Shown here: positions 17,260-25,984 of the stretch, piece by piece
How the letters are laid out: every line of letters starts with the position of its first letter
Numbering within the stretch: the stretch's first letter is position 1
Assembly: GCA_016699165.1 (NCBI GenBank)
Contig: CP064963.1
Coordinates: 1,178,001-1,242,000, forward strand
Direction of reading: 5' to 3'
From: Candidatus Melainabacteria bacterium
GTDB taxonomy: Bacteria > Cyanobacteriota > Vampirovibrionia > Obscuribacterales > Obscuribacteraceae
DNA: 64,000 nt
Notes under the pieces: generated by a model
The model's input: the letters and a program-made list of their open reading frames with translations, nothing else
What the model was told of the DNA's origin: nothing
Databases searched by the model: none
Position numbers and translations under genes: made by a program

Positions 17260-18240
17260 TTATTTTTGAGCAGAAACGAGTTGTGCTGGCGCTTCTAACT
17301 CTGAATATAATGGAGTGGACAAATAGCGCTCGCCAGTGCTTGCTGCAACGGTCACTATAAGCTTGCCCTTGTTCTCTGGACGTTTAGCAATAGAAAGGGC
17401 AGCAAAGACGTTGGCGCCGCTTGAGATACCGGCTAAGACACCTTCTGTCTTGGCCATAGCGCGAGCCGTTTCGTATGCTTGATCGTTTGTTACTTGAAAT
17501 ACTTCGTCTATCACATTCAAATCTAGAATATCTGGAATGAAACCAGCACCAATGCCCTGGATTTTATGAGGACCTGGCTGCAATGGCTTGCCTTCGCGTG
17601 TTTGCGTAATGACAGGACTGTCTGCAGGCTCGACTGCAATTATTTTGATATTGGGATTTTTTTCTTTCAAGACCTGACCAACACCAGATATGGTGCCGCC
17701 AGTTCCAACTCCTGCTACAAAAATATCTACTTTGCCTTCGCTACCTTCCCAAATTTCAAGCGCTGTAGTTTCGCGGTGAATCTTGGGATTGGCAGGATTT
17801 TTAAATTGCTGGAGCATGTAGGCATCAGGATTTTGTTTGCACAGTTCTTCGGCTTTGTTAATTGCCCCGCGCATGCCTTCTGTACCTGGAGTCAAAACAA
17901 GTTCGGCACCAAGAGCTTGAAGCATTTTTCTGCGCTCGCCACTCATTGTCTCAGGCATGGTCAAAACCAATTTGTAGCCTTTTGCCGCAGCCACAAAGGC
18001 TAGAGCGATTCCGGTGTTGCCCGATGTTGGCTCTATAAGAATAGTTTTGCCTGGTGTGATTTTTCCGTCGGCTTCAGCAGCTTTGATCATGGCGCTACCG
18101 ATGCGGTCTTTGACCGAACCCAGCGGATTCATCGATTCCATTTTTACAGCTACGGTGGCTTCTAAGCCTTTGGTCAAATTATTGATTTTGACCAGAGGTG
18201 TTTTACCAATCGCTCCGGTCAAATCATTGGTCAAGCTCAT
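17260..18240 (-). CDS. cysK: Cysteine synthase A (O-acetylserine sulfhydrylase)
   Basis: 326 residues. The PLP-dependent enzyme makes L-cysteine from O-acetylserine and sulfide. The PLP Lys44 lies in NPLGSVKDRIG. The substrate loop TSGNTGIAL, the phosphate-binding GVGTGGTISGVG, and GISSGAN are all present. Length and motifs are typical of CysK rather than CysM or cystathionine beta-synthase. Its ATG overlaps the TAA of the upstream secreted-protein gene by one base, so the two are translationally coupled. Confidence 0.95.
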   Translation of the reverse strand: MSLTNDLTGAIGKTPLVKINNLTKGLEATVAVKMESMNPLGSVKDRIGSAMIKAAEADGKITPGKTILIEPTSGNTGIALAFVAAAKGYKLVLTMPETMSGERRKMLQALGAELVLTPGTEGMRGAINKAEELCKQNPDAYMLQQFKNPANPKIHRETTALEIWEGSEGKVDIFVAGVGTGGTISGVGQVLKEKNPNIKIIAVEPADSPVITQTREGKPLQPGPHKIQGIGAGFIPDILDLNVIDEVFQVTNDQAYETARAMAKTEGVLAGISSGANVFAALSIAKRPENKGKLIVTVAASTGERYLSTPLYSELEAPAQLVSAQK

Positions 18241-18704
18241 TATTGCTGAACTCCAGTGGTGTTCTTATCGGTTTGAGCTTTATCCGTTTCAGTTGTCGCT
18301 CCATCTTGAGCTAGCTTTTTAAGCGGGTTGGCGGCTTCAAGATCGGCTAATTGTTTCTCGCCGATTTCTTTAAAAATTTTGCCTTTTTTGTATTCTTTAG
18401 AGTCAGGCGCTTGACCTTTCATAAGGGCTTCGCCTTTAGAAATAGTAGAGCGAGCATGCTTCATCGAAATATGATATTTCTTCTGCATGCGCTTTTCATC
18501 GTCGGTCCAGTTGCCTTGTGGCGAAGTATTTTCGTAAGGACTATTTGGTTGGTTCAGTTGTCCCGGTGTCAAATTAGTGGCACCATCTGCGGTAGGCAGA
18601 TTCTGACCAAAGAAATTGTTGACCTGAGCAAACGCGTCTTGAGCCGAGAACAAAAATCCGGCAACGAGAAGAACAGAAAGTGTTGATTTAGACAAAATTT
18701 GCAT
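18240..18704 (-). CDS. Hypothetical secreted protein
   Basis: 154 residues with a Sec signal peptide (SKSTLSVLLVAGFLFSAQDAFA, cleavage near 26). The mature part is polar and helical (MKHARSTISKGEALMKGQAP, then AKKG-type charged segments) and ends in a Thr/Asp-rich tail. No family recognised. Its stop overlaps the cysK start, but a functional link is not evident. Confidence 0.65.
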   Translation of the reverse strand: MQILSKSTLSVLLVAGFLFSAQDAFAQVNNFFGQNLPTADGATNLTPGQLNQPNSPYENTSPQGNWTDDEKRMQKKYHISMKHARSTISKGEALMKGQAPDSKEYKKGKIFKEIGEKQLADLEAANPLKKLAQDGATTETDKAQTDKNTTGVQQ

Positions 18705-18796
18705 AAAAAGTACCTGAGTAGACTCGACAATCTTTTAAGACTTCCAGTTTACTCGTTTTAGGAGCTTGTCATATGGATTGTTAAATAAAGGATATC

Positions 18797-20320
18797 TCAG
18801 ACCGAGGCGGCAAGAACCGGAGAGAGGCTTGATTTCGCCTCCGCCAACTTTTCAAGAGCAAAAGCAAATCGTAATAGTTCACCATCGTGGAGCCTGGGCG
18901 CCATCAATTGCAGCCCTATTGGCAGCTTGTTTTTGTCCAGTCCAAAAGGAACCGAAATGGCAGGCAATCCGGCAAGATTAGCCGGGATTGTGCAAATATC
19001 GCTTAAATACATTTTTAGTGGGTCTTGGGTCTTTTCGCCTAGCTTAAAGGCTGTATTTGGACAGGTGGGCATGAGCAAAGCGTCAAATTTTTGCTCGAAG
19101 AATAGTTTGTCGTATTCTTCTAAAAGTAATCTTCGAACTTGCTGAGCCTTTTTGTAATACGCATCGTAATAACCAGAACTCAGCGCATAAGTGCCAAGCA
19201 TGATTCTGCGTTTTACTTCAGGACCAAATCCTTCTTCTCTAGATAGAGAATAAAGACTGTTTAAATCTTTGGCGTCTTTTGCTCTTGCACCATATTTAAC
19301 ACCATCAAAACGGGCCAGATTGGCGCTTGCTTCAGAACTTGAAATTAGATAATAAACTGGCAACACGTGTTTGTTATATTCAAGACTGACTTCTTCGACT
19401 TTGGCCCCTTCAGCCTCTAAGCGCCTTACCGCTTCTAAAGTCGCTTCTCTCACGCATGAGTCGGCGCCTTCACCGATGGTATCGGCAATAAGACCTATTT
19501 TTTTGCCTTTTAAAACATTTTGGGGCGATTCTTTTTTTAATGACTGGACAAAACTTAGGCTCAAATCGGGATAACCAGCTATTTTAGTCTGGTCTATAGA
19601 TGTCGAATCATACTGGTCTTTTCCATGCATTTGACTAAGCGCCAGAGCGACGTCTTCTACTCTTCGCGCCATCGGACCAATTTGGTCTAAGCTCGATGCA
19701 AATGCCACCAGTCCAAAGCGTGATACCACACCATAAGAGGGCTTCATGCCGACCACACCACAAAATGAGGCGGGCAATCTGATAGAGCCACCGGTGTCAG
19801 ATCCAAGCGAAATCGTGCTGTAACCACTGGCACAAGCAATAGCAGAACCGCCTGAACTACCGCCTGGCACATAGTCTAAATTCCAGGGATTTTTAGCCGG
19901 CGACATCGCCGAATTTTCGTTTGAAGAACCCATGGCAAATTCGTCTAAATTAACTTTACCTACGCACAAAGACCCTGCAGCAAAGAGCTTCTTCACTACA
20001 GTGGCGTCGTATTCTGGTTTGAAATTTTCAAGAAATTTGCTTGCACAAGTTGTGGGATAGCCCTGAACACACAAATTATCTTTCAGCGCAAGTGGTATTG
20101 CAGCCAGTGGCAATAGCGGCTCGCCTTTGGCAATTTGAATATCTATTGTTTCGGCTTGTTTAATTGCAAGATCGTCTGTGTGACAAATGAAAGCATTGGT
20201 CTTCTTGTCGTTTGATTTGGCATGTTCCAAAAAAGTTTTAGCGACTTCGACCGCGCTCACTTTCTTAGCGCTCAAAAGCTCGTGTATGTCCGAGACTGAC
20301 TTACCAAGAAGTTCTTTCAT
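18797..20320 (-). CDS. gatA: Glutamyl/aspartyl-tRNA amidotransferase subunit A
   Basis: 507 residues. It hydrolyses glutamine and passes ammonia to the GatB subunit, which amidates Glu-tRNA(Gln) or Asp-tRNA(Asn). The amidase-signature triad is visible: Lys80 in PLALKDNL, cis-Ser155 in GGSSGGSA, and Ser179 in SLGSDTGGSIRLPAS. Length is near the ~485-residue norm. gatB and gatC are not in the window. The gene lies four bases behind fabF, probably in the same transcript. Confidence 0.95.
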   Translation of the reverse strand: MKELLGKSVSDIHELLSAKKVSAVEVAKTFLEHAKSNDKKTNAFICHTDDLAIKQAETIDIQIAKGEPLLPLAAIPLALKDNLCVQGYPTTCASKFLENFKPEYDATVVKKLFAAGSLCVGKVNLDEFAMGSSNENSAMSPAKNPWNLDYVPGGSSGGSAIACASGYSTISLGSDTGGSIRLPASFCGVVGMKPSYGVVSRFGLVAFASSLDQIGPMARRVEDVALALSQMHGKDQYDSTSIDQTKIAGYPDLSLSFVQSLKKESPQNVLKGKKIGLIADTIGEGADSCVREATLEAVRRLEAEGAKVEEVSLEYNKHVLPVYYLISSSEASANLARFDGVKYGARAKDAKDLNSLYSLSREEGFGPEVKRRIMLGTYALSSGYYDAYYKKAQQVRRLLLEEYDKLFFEQKFDALLMPTCPNTAFKLGEKTQDPLKMYLSDICTIPANLAGLPAISVPFGLDKNKLPIGLQLMAPRLHDGELLRFAFALEKLAEAKSSLSPVLAASV

Positions 20321-20324
20321 ATTT

Positions 20325-21578
20325 TTACTGATATTTTTTGAAAATCAAACTGGCGTTGTGTCCACCAAAACCAAAGCTGTTAGACATAGCAACATCTATT
20401 TTCTGTCCGGTCAAAGCCTTGTTGGGAACACAATTCAAATCGCAAGCTGGATCTTGATCTTCCAAATTTATAGTGGGTGGAACTGTGCCAGATTCAATGG
20501 CAAGAATGGAAGCTGCAGCTTCAATGGCACCAGCGGCACCAAGCAAATGTCCGGTCATCGATTTTGTTGATGACACAAGTAATTTGTGCGAAGTGGCATG
20601 CTCGCCAAATACAGATTTTATTGCGGCGGTTTCGGCTTTGTCACCAACTGGAGTGGATGTGCCATGAGCATTCACATAATCTACGTCTTCTGGTTTTAAT
20701 TTAGCCATTTGAAGCGCCATTTTCATTGCGCGAGCGGCACCGTCGCCGTCAAGACATGGTGAAACGATATCAAATGCGTCGCCTGTCATGCCGTATCCGA
20801 CAACTTCGGCATAAATTTTTGCACCACGAGCTTTGGCGTGTGAGAGCGATTCGAGCATCAATACGGCTCCACCTTCGCCCATTACAAAACCATCTCGGGC
20901 TTTGTCGAATGGACGGCTAGCACGCTCGGGCTCGTTATTTCTAGTGGAAAGAGTTTTTGCCGAAGCAAATCCTGCCATACACAAAGCGGTTATAGGCGCT
21001 TCGCTTCCACCAGCAAACATAACGTCTGCGTCGCCGCGTTCGATAATTTTAAATCCATCACCAATGCTGTGCGCTGAAGTGGCACAAGCAGTGACCTGAC
21101 AAAGGTTTGGTCCTTTGGCGTTATGTATCATTGAGACCCAGCCGGCTGCCATGTTGACAATGAGCATGGGCACCGTGAACGGTGAACACCTGTCGGGACC
21201 GCGAGAGTGCAGTATTTTGTATTGGGCTTCGATAGTTTGAAAGCCACCAGCGGCAGAGCCAATCACAACGCCGACTCTTGTGGGATCCTCTTTACTGAGA
21301 TCAAGCTTTGCATCTTCCACAGCCATTTTGCTTGCGGCAATTGCAAATTGAATGAATCGGTCTGTACGTCGTACAGACTTAGGATCCATATAAAGGTTAG
21401 GATCAAAGTCGGGAATTTCACCTGCTATTTTGCAAGCAGATTGCAGTTCGACCGGCACCGAAGTTATAGGCTTGATGCCGGACTTTCCGCTAATTGTGTT
21501 TTGCCAAAATTGGTCTTTGCCAATTCCGTTGGGGGAAATGGCACCAATACCAGTGACAACTACTCTTTCTGAGGCCAT
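20325..21578 (-). CDS. fabF: 3-oxoacyl-[acyl-carrier-protein] synthase II
   Basis: 417 residues. It condenses malonyl-ACP with acyl-ACP during fatty-acid elongation. The catalytic Cys165 is in VTACATSAHSIGDG, and the two His are in NAHGTSTPVGD (~304) and SMTGHLLGAAGA (~341). It sits 11 bases downstream of acpP, the usual bacterial order. A second ketoacyl synthase begins at 63684. Confidence 0.95.
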   Translation of the reverse strand: MASERVVVTGIGAISPNGIGKDQFWQNTISGKSGIKPITSVPVELQSACKIAGEIPDFDPNLYMDPKSVRRTDRFIQFAIAASKMAVEDAKLDLSKEDPTRVGVVIGSAAGGFQTIEAQYKILHSRGPDRCSPFTVPMLIVNMAAGWVSMIHNAKGPNLCQVTACATSAHSIGDGFKIIERGDADVMFAGGSEAPITALCMAGFASAKTLSTRNNEPERASRPFDKARDGFVMGEGGAVLMLESLSHAKARGAKIYAEVVGYGMTGDAFDIVSPCLDGDGAARAMKMALQMAKLKPEDVDYVNAHGTSTPVGDKAETAAIKSVFGEHATSHKLLVSSTKSMTGHLLGAAGAIEAAASILAIESGTVPPTINLEDQDPACDLNCVPNKALTGQKIDVAMSNSFGFGGHNASLIFKKYQ

Positions 21579-21589
21579 TTAGACCGCTA

Positions 21590-21829
21590 TTAGAGATGCG
21601 AAGAAATGAACTTAACCGCTTCACCAACGGTGGTGATCTTTTCAGCATCTTCGTCAGGGATTTCCATTCCGAACTCTTCTTCAAGAGCCATGACCAATTC
21701 AACCTGATCAAGAGAATCGGCGCCAAGGTCTTTGGTAAAACTAGCTTCCATATTAACTTCTTCAGCGTTAACGTTAAGCTGTGAAATGGTTACCTTCTTT
21801 ACTCGCTCGAAGGCTTCCTTCTCGTCCAT
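21590..21829 (-). CDS. acpP: Acyl carrier protein
   Basis: 79 residues, acidic, with the phosphopantetheine attachment motif LGADSLDQVELVMALEEEF (Ser39). A strong AGGAG site lies eight bases before the ATG. It carries the growing acyl chain. It lies between fabG and fabF. The 140-base leader contains competing hairpins that may separate its expression from that of fabG. Confidence 0.96.
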   Translation of the reverse strand: MDEKEAFERVKKVTISQLNVNAEEVNMEASFTKDLGADSLDQVELVMALEEEFGMEIPDEDAEKITTVGEAVKFISSHL

Positions 21830-21876
21830 GGTTATTTCTCCTGTTCCTGAATCTAATTATTACAAGTCGACATCGC

Positions 21877-21942
21877 AAAACTTGGCATTTCTTCGTGCCA
21901 AGGGCATTTAGGATATCACGATAGTCACCAATAAATGCCCTT
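21877..21942 (-). promoter_or_regulatory. Overlapping hairpins between fabG and acpP (possible attenuator)
   Basis: Read on the minus strand, an 11-bp inverted repeat AAGGGCATTTA / TAAATGCCCTT (21942-21932 and 21910-21900) comes first. Then a 7-bp hairpin CTTGGCA / TGCCAAG (21902-21896 and 21887-21881) is directly followed by TTTT (21880-21877). The two structures share 21900-21902 and cannot both form fully. The second has the shape of an intrinsic terminator, the first of an antiterminator. The layout is seen in the sequence; a regulatory role is inferred. Confidence 0.5.
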
Positions 21943-21969
21943 ATTTTTTGCGATCTATTACATAGTGAA

Positions 21970-22749
21970 CTATGTGTACAAACCGCCGTTAACTTCGAGC
22001 ACTTGGCCGGTTACGTAGCTGCCTGCACCAGCAAAAAATAGCACTGCAGCTGCAATATCAGCCGGTGTGCCCATTCTTTTCAGAGGAATTTTTTCCTTAA
22101 ATTTGTTTATGATTTCTTCGCCCAAAGCTCTTGTCATATCGGTATCGATGAAGCCAGGAGCAACCACGTTTGCAGTGATTGTGCGCGAAGCGTATTCAAG
22201 AGCTACAGTTTTGGTGAAGCCAATTAAGCCAGCTTTAGCGGCGGCGTAATTGACCTGACCGAAGTTGCCATGAACACCAGTGGTGCTGGCAATATTGATG
22301 ATGCGTCCTGAGCGTTGTTTGGACATCACTTTCAAAACGGGCTTTGTAACTTTGAAGGCGCTGGTTAAATTGGTGTCGATAACAGCTTGCCATTCTTGCT
22401 CGGTCATCTTCATATAAAGGTTGTCGCGGGTAATACCTGCGTTATTGACCAGAATGTCGATTTGTCCCCATTTTTCCATTACTTTGGCGACCATGGCTTC
22501 GACCGACTCGGACTGTGTGACGTTGCAAACACAACTCAGTGTTCCGCCGCCCAAATCTTTGAGCTCTTGCGCTGTGTTGTTGCAAGTTTCTTCGTTGATG
22601 TCGCTTATGACGACACGCGCACCTTGAGCAAGAAGGGCTTCAGCGATGGCTCTGCCAATGCCGCGTCCCGAACCTGTCACGATTGCCACTTTATTGGTTA
22701 TTTTGGCCTGGCAAGCCTCTTTTTCTTCAGCCACTACATTTGCGCTCAT
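21970..22749 (-). CDS. fabG: 3-oxoacyl-[acyl-carrier-protein] reductase
   Basis: 259 residues. It reduces 3-ketoacyl-ACP with NADPH. SDR motifs are TGSGRGIGRAIAEALL, NNAGITRDNLYMKM (the FabG signature), the catalytic Ser of NIASTTG, and NYAAAKAGL. The C-terminal VTGQVLEVNGG is typical. About ten residues precede the usual start. It is the first gene of the fabG-acpP-fabF-gatA set. A hairpin covers its ribosome-site region. Confidence 0.95.
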   Translation of the reverse strand: MSANVVAEEKEACQAKITNKVAIVTGSGRGIGRAIAEALLAQGARVVISDINEETCNNTAQELKDLGGGTLSCVCNVTQSESVEAMVAKVMEKWGQIDILVNNAGITRDNLYMKMTEQEWQAVIDTNLTSAFKVTKPVLKVMSKQRSGRIINIASTTGVHGNFGQVNYAAAKAGLIGFTKTVALEYASRTITANVVAPGFIDTDMTRALGEEIINKFKEKIPLKRMGTPADIAAAVLFFAGAGSYVTGQVLEVNGGLYT

Positions 22750-22761
22750 TTCTAGACTATT

Positions 22762-22792
22762 CCTTATTCTTGAACCATTACTAAGAATAAGG
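22762..22792 (-). promoter_or_regulatory. Perfect inverted repeat in the fabG leader
   Basis: CCTTATTCTT (22762-22771) and AAGAATAAGG (22783-22792) are exact 10-bp inverted repeats with an 11-base spacer, 12 bases upstream of the fabG ATG. In the minus-strand RNA the downstream arm ends in AAGG, which is part of the only ribosome-site-like sequence (AAGGAA). A folded leader could mask it. Alternatively this is a dimeric regulator's operator in the divergent fabG / TPR gene region. Confidence 0.45.
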
Positions 22793-22862
22793 GGTAAGAC
22801 GCTCTGAAGATCGCCTTGGGGCAGAAAAATTGACGCTGCGTTTCAAATGCCCTTTAAGTGTT

Positions 22863-22868
22863 TATAAT
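22863..22868 (+). promoter_or_regulatory. Consensus -10 box (TATAAT) for the TPR gene
   Basis: An exact TATAAT lies only eight bases before the ATG at 22877, with a weak TTTCAA 16 bases upstream of it. No Shine-Dalgarno sequence lies between. If used, transcription would begin at or next to the start codon and give a leaderless mRNA. Confidence 0.4.
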
Positions 22869-22876
22869 GTAAACGT

Positions 22877-24382
22877 ATGAAGAAGACCCGCCAACTACTG
22901 CTCAGCGCATCTCTACCTACTTATTTATGTCTGAATTTGCTTGCATCAACAAGCACGTGTCCAGGGGCGAGCGCGCAGCAGAATATCTATAACAGTCAAA
23001 GTGCCGATGGTCAGAATTTTGGCAAAGCGCGCCAGATTATGGAGCGGGCAAAACAAGCTTTCAAAGCGGGCGACTATAACGCCTCGGTAAGTCTTTGTCA
23101 GGCGGCGATGAATTTTAATCGCTCGGACAAAAACATTACACATTTGCTTGCAATGTCTTATGCCGAATCAGGCGATAACTACAACGCCAATTTGTGGTTT
23201 CGCTCGACACTCACGCTTGATTACAACTTTATTGAAGCGCGAAATAACTATGGTCTTTTCTTGCACAAAACTGGCAACAAAAGCGATGCGAAAAAAGAAT
23301 ACAAAACAATCATCAAAATAAATCCCAACTATCCAAATGCTCACTACAATTTGGGCACAATTTTGCACGAAGAAGGCGATTTAGACGGTGCCATCGAAGA
23401 ATATAGAACGGCAACCAGACTGCATCCCAATTATTTTGCCGCCCAGCGCGATTTAGGCACAGCCACATACGAAAAGTATGAGCGCGGCGGGTTGAAAGAT
23501 ATTCAAGAAGCGCTTGGTCCCTTGCTTGAAGCAGCTAAACTCATTCCGAAAAATCCGATGGTTCATTATCATTTGGGACATATTTATTGTGCCAAAGGCG
23601 ATCTTGACGAAGGTGAGCGCGAGTATCGCACTTCGCTTCACTGGGAACCAGAATTTGCCGCCGGTCATTTTGAGCTAGGCAAGATCCGCTATTTAAGAGG
23701 CGATGCATTTAGATGCATTCTTGAAATGAGACAAGCGCTCAAAGTAAATCCTACTTATACCGAAACTAAAAAATTTCCTGGTCTCGATAGAAAAGAATTG
23801 CAGGGTTATCTTGCAAAATCATACGAAGCAGTGGCAAACTTTCCCCAAGCAGCAAAAGCCTGGACCGAAGTGGCCCAACTCACTCACGACAATAAAGCGA
23901 TACTGGCTCATATAAAAGCGCTTAGCAAGCTTGAAGCGAATAAAGAAAAAAAGAAAAGCAAAGGTCCAATATTCGACGAGCAAGAATATCATGCCATGAT
24001 TCGCAAAGGCGTCGAAATGATAGACGAAGGCGACATGTCCGAAGCCAAGTCTGTTTTCAATCGTGTGCTTGAAGTGAATCCAGCCTCTTTTGAAGCCTAT
24101 CAAAATCTGGGTCAAATTCAAGAAGCAGAAGGCGATTTAAATGGCGCGACCGCTAGTTATCAAAAAGCGATTGAGATGGCGCCAGATTTTCCAGGGCTTT
24201 ACTACAACATGGGATTTTTGCTTGAAAAAATGCAATTAGCCACAGAAGCTGGCAGAATGTACAAGAAATATCATGACCTGGCAGGCAGATACCCCTACGA
24301 TCCAAAGCATGTCGTAGAATTGCAGCTGGAAGACGTTCGCAATGTCCAACGCGGCAAAGAGCGCGAGCGACTTGAATTTTAG
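22877..24382 (+). CDS. Secreted TPR-repeat protein
   Basis: 501 residues with an N-terminal signal sequence (LLLSASLPTYLCLNLLAS, cleavage near ASA). About ten TPR units follow in two blocks, for example NAHYNLGTILHEEGDLDGAI and AYQNLGQIQEAEGDLNGA. A charged linker (SKLEANKEKKKSKGP) separates the blocks. Such proteins scaffold other extracytoplasmic proteins. The partner is not evident. It stops 17 bases before panB and may be co-transcribed with it. Confidence 0.85.
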   Translation: MKKTRQLLLSASLPTYLCLNLLASTSTCPGASAQQNIYNSQSADGQNFGKARQIMERAKQAFKAGDYNASVSLCQAAMNFNRSDKNITHLLAMSYAESGDNYNANLWFRSTLTLDYNFIEARNNYGLFLHKTGNKSDAKKEYKTIIKINPNYPNAHYNLGTILHEEGDLDGAIEEYRTATRLHPNYFAAQRDLGTATYEKYERGGLKDIQEALGPLLEAAKLIPKNPMVHYHLGHIYCAKGDLDEGEREYRTSLHWEPEFAAGHFELGKIRYLRGDAFRCILEMRQALKVNPTYTETKKFPGLDRKELQGYLAKSYEAVANFPQAAKAWTEVAQLTHDNKAILAHIKALSKLEANKEKKKSKGPIFDEQEYHAMIRKGVEMIDEGDMSEAKSVFNRVLEVNPASFEAYQNLGQIQEAEGDLNGATASYQKAIEMAPDFPGLYYNMGFLLEKMQLATEAGRMYKKYHDLAGRYPYDPKHVVELQLEDVRNVQRGKERERLEF

Positions 24383-24399
24383 GAGCAAACCAAATTTAA

Positions 24400-25263
24400 A
24401 TGGCTAAGTCCGTATCTACACTTACTCTAAAAAAGTACAAACAAGAAGGCAAAAAAATAGTTTGTCTTACTGCTTACGATTATTCCACTGCAAAAATTTT
24501 AGACCAGGCCGGAGTCGATCTCATTCTTGTAGGCGATAGTCTTGCCATGGTGGCACTGGGTCACAAAACCACTCATGCTGTAACGATGGAAGATATGATT
24601 CATCACACCAAAGCGGTAACACGCGGTGTGGAGCGCGCCTTAGTAGTTGCTGATTTGCCTTTTATGAGCTATCAGGTAGACGAAACTCACGCCATTTCAA
24701 ATGCAGGTCGCTTTATCAAAGAAGCTCAAGCACAAGCGGTGAAGCTCGAAGGTGCCACAGAGCTAAACTTGCATGTAATATCACGCCTGGTATCAATGGG
24801 AATTCCTGTAATGGGACATCTTGGCTTTACGCCTCAATCTATAAATGTATTTGGCGGAACACATGTGCAAGGCAAAAGTGCCGATGACGCTATTAAATTG
24901 ATAGAAGATTCACTTGCTTTAGAGCGAGCAGGTGTTTTTAGTCTGGTACTGGAAATGGTGCCTTATTCTGTCTCTAAAATAATTAGTCAGAAATTGCAAA
25001 TTCCAGCTATTGGTATTGGTGCAGGGGACGGTTGCGACGGACAAATTTTAGTCACAGACGACTTGCTTGGCAAATACACCGACTTCAAACCTCGCTTTGT
25101 AAGACGTTATGCCAACTTAGATGAAGTCTGTTCTGACGCTATTAAGAATTACGCCACTGACGTAATGACTAGCAAATTTCCAAGCGCCACCGAATCTTTC
25201 TTTTTGTCTGAAGCAGAAGAAAAATTGTTTCAGGACAAACTCAAAGCTGCGTCTAAAAGTTAG
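24400..25263 (+). CDS. panB: 3-methyl-2-oxobutanoate hydroxymethyltransferase
   Basis: 287 residues. It converts 2-oxoisovalerate to ketopantoate, the first step to pantothenate and CoA. Family motifs include CLTAYDYSTAKILDQAG, VGDSLAMVALGHKTT with the metal-binding Asp, VMGHLGFTPQS, and IGIGAGDGCDGQILV. Length is slightly above the ~265-residue norm because of a C-terminal tail. AGGAG lies ~13 bases upstream. A 72-bp palindromic repeat follows 53 bases after the stop. Confidence 0.95.
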   Translation: MAKSVSTLTLKKYKQEGKKIVCLTAYDYSTAKILDQAGVDLILVGDSLAMVALGHKTTHAVTMEDMIHHTKAVTRGVERALVVADLPFMSYQVDETHAISNAGRFIKEAQAQAVKLEGATELNLHVISRLVSMGIPVMGHLGFTPQSINVFGGTHVQGKSADDAIKLIEDSLALERAGVFSLVLEMVPYSVSKIISQKLQIPAIGIGAGDGCDGQILVTDDLLGKYTDFKPRFVRRYANLDEVCSDAIKNYATDVMTSKFPSATESFFLSEAEEKLFQDKLKAASKS

Positions 25264-25316
25264 ACAGTCTCAAATTGATCTTATGCCAATCGAAGGTGTC
25301 GACTGAACGGTCTAGT

Positions 25317-25388
25317 CATCGTGTATTAAAAATGCATGTTTTCCCTAACGAATTCGTAAGAAAAACCATGCAACTTTAATAGTTGATG
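25317..25388. repeat. 72-bp palindromic intergenic repeat, copy 2
   Basis: Begins CATCGTGTATTAAA and ends TTTAATAGTTGATG, with long imperfect inverted arms (the 3' arm GTAAGAAAAACCATGCAAC pairs with the 5' arm). Same length as copy 1 at 17122-17193. The 3' halves are the better conserved. Weaker similarity extends on both sides (CTCAAA-TGATCT before, TCGCGTAAGAT after). The rest of 25264-25503 shows nothing else. Confidence 0.8.
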
Positions 25389-25503
25389 GAAAAGTCGAAA
25401 AAAGAGATGCTCAAGTCGCGTAAGATCGCTAAAAGAGAGCCACTTGCGTGACTCTCTTTCACTCAAACTGTCGCAAAGACTAAAAATCTAAAATCGTAAC
25501 AGC

Positions 25504-25935
25504 CTAGTGATGGTCTCCATCTGCACACAATTTAGCGCAGTTGTTGCACGCATCTACGCAGGTTTTCAGTTCTTTATCATTGAGAGCTTCGCAGGATTTG
25601 GCACAATCAGCACATGCCTTTGCGCACACTTCCATCAGCTTGCCGGATAATTTGCTGTTGCGCGATCCTAGATCTGCATTTGCTGTGCAAAGAGCAATGC
25701 AATCTTTGAGCGTATTTATGTGTTTGGCATCTGCATGTTTGCCACCTTTCTTCTGGCAGTAAGCAAGCGCCTTTTTGCATATTTCAGCGCAAGATTTGCA
25801 GTCTGTTTTGCAACAGCTCTCTGTTGTTTTTGCAGAACCTTTTTTGTCTTTACAGCAACTATCTTTGCTGTCTGCTGCAAACGAAGGCATGGCAAATATG
25901 AGTAATGCCGCAACTATATACAAGAAATGTTTCAT
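25504..25935 (-). CDS. Csp-like four-helix copper-storage protein
   Basis: 143 residues with a Sec signal peptide (YIVAALLIFAMPSFA). The mature chain has 18 Cys, many spaced CxxxC along helices: SCAEICKKALAYC, CIALC, VCAKACADCAKSC and CVDACNNCAKLC. This matches the DUF326 / Csp family, four-helix bundles that hold Cu(I) through cysteines lining the core. Export suggests Csp1-type periplasmic copper storage. It ends in GDHH. A second Cys-rich secreted protein lies just upstream on the same strand. Confidence 0.85.
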   Translation of the reverse strand: MKHFLYIVAALLIFAMPSFAADSKDSCCKDKKGSAKTTESCCKTDCKSCAEICKKALAYCQKKGGKHADAKHINTLKDCIALCTANADLGSRNSKLSGKLMEVCAKACADCAKSCEALNDKELKTCVDACNNCAKLCADGDHH

Positions 25936-25984
25936 TTCAATTCTCCTAATGAATCAGTAATTTACTTGATGCAGTCGGAGTTTT

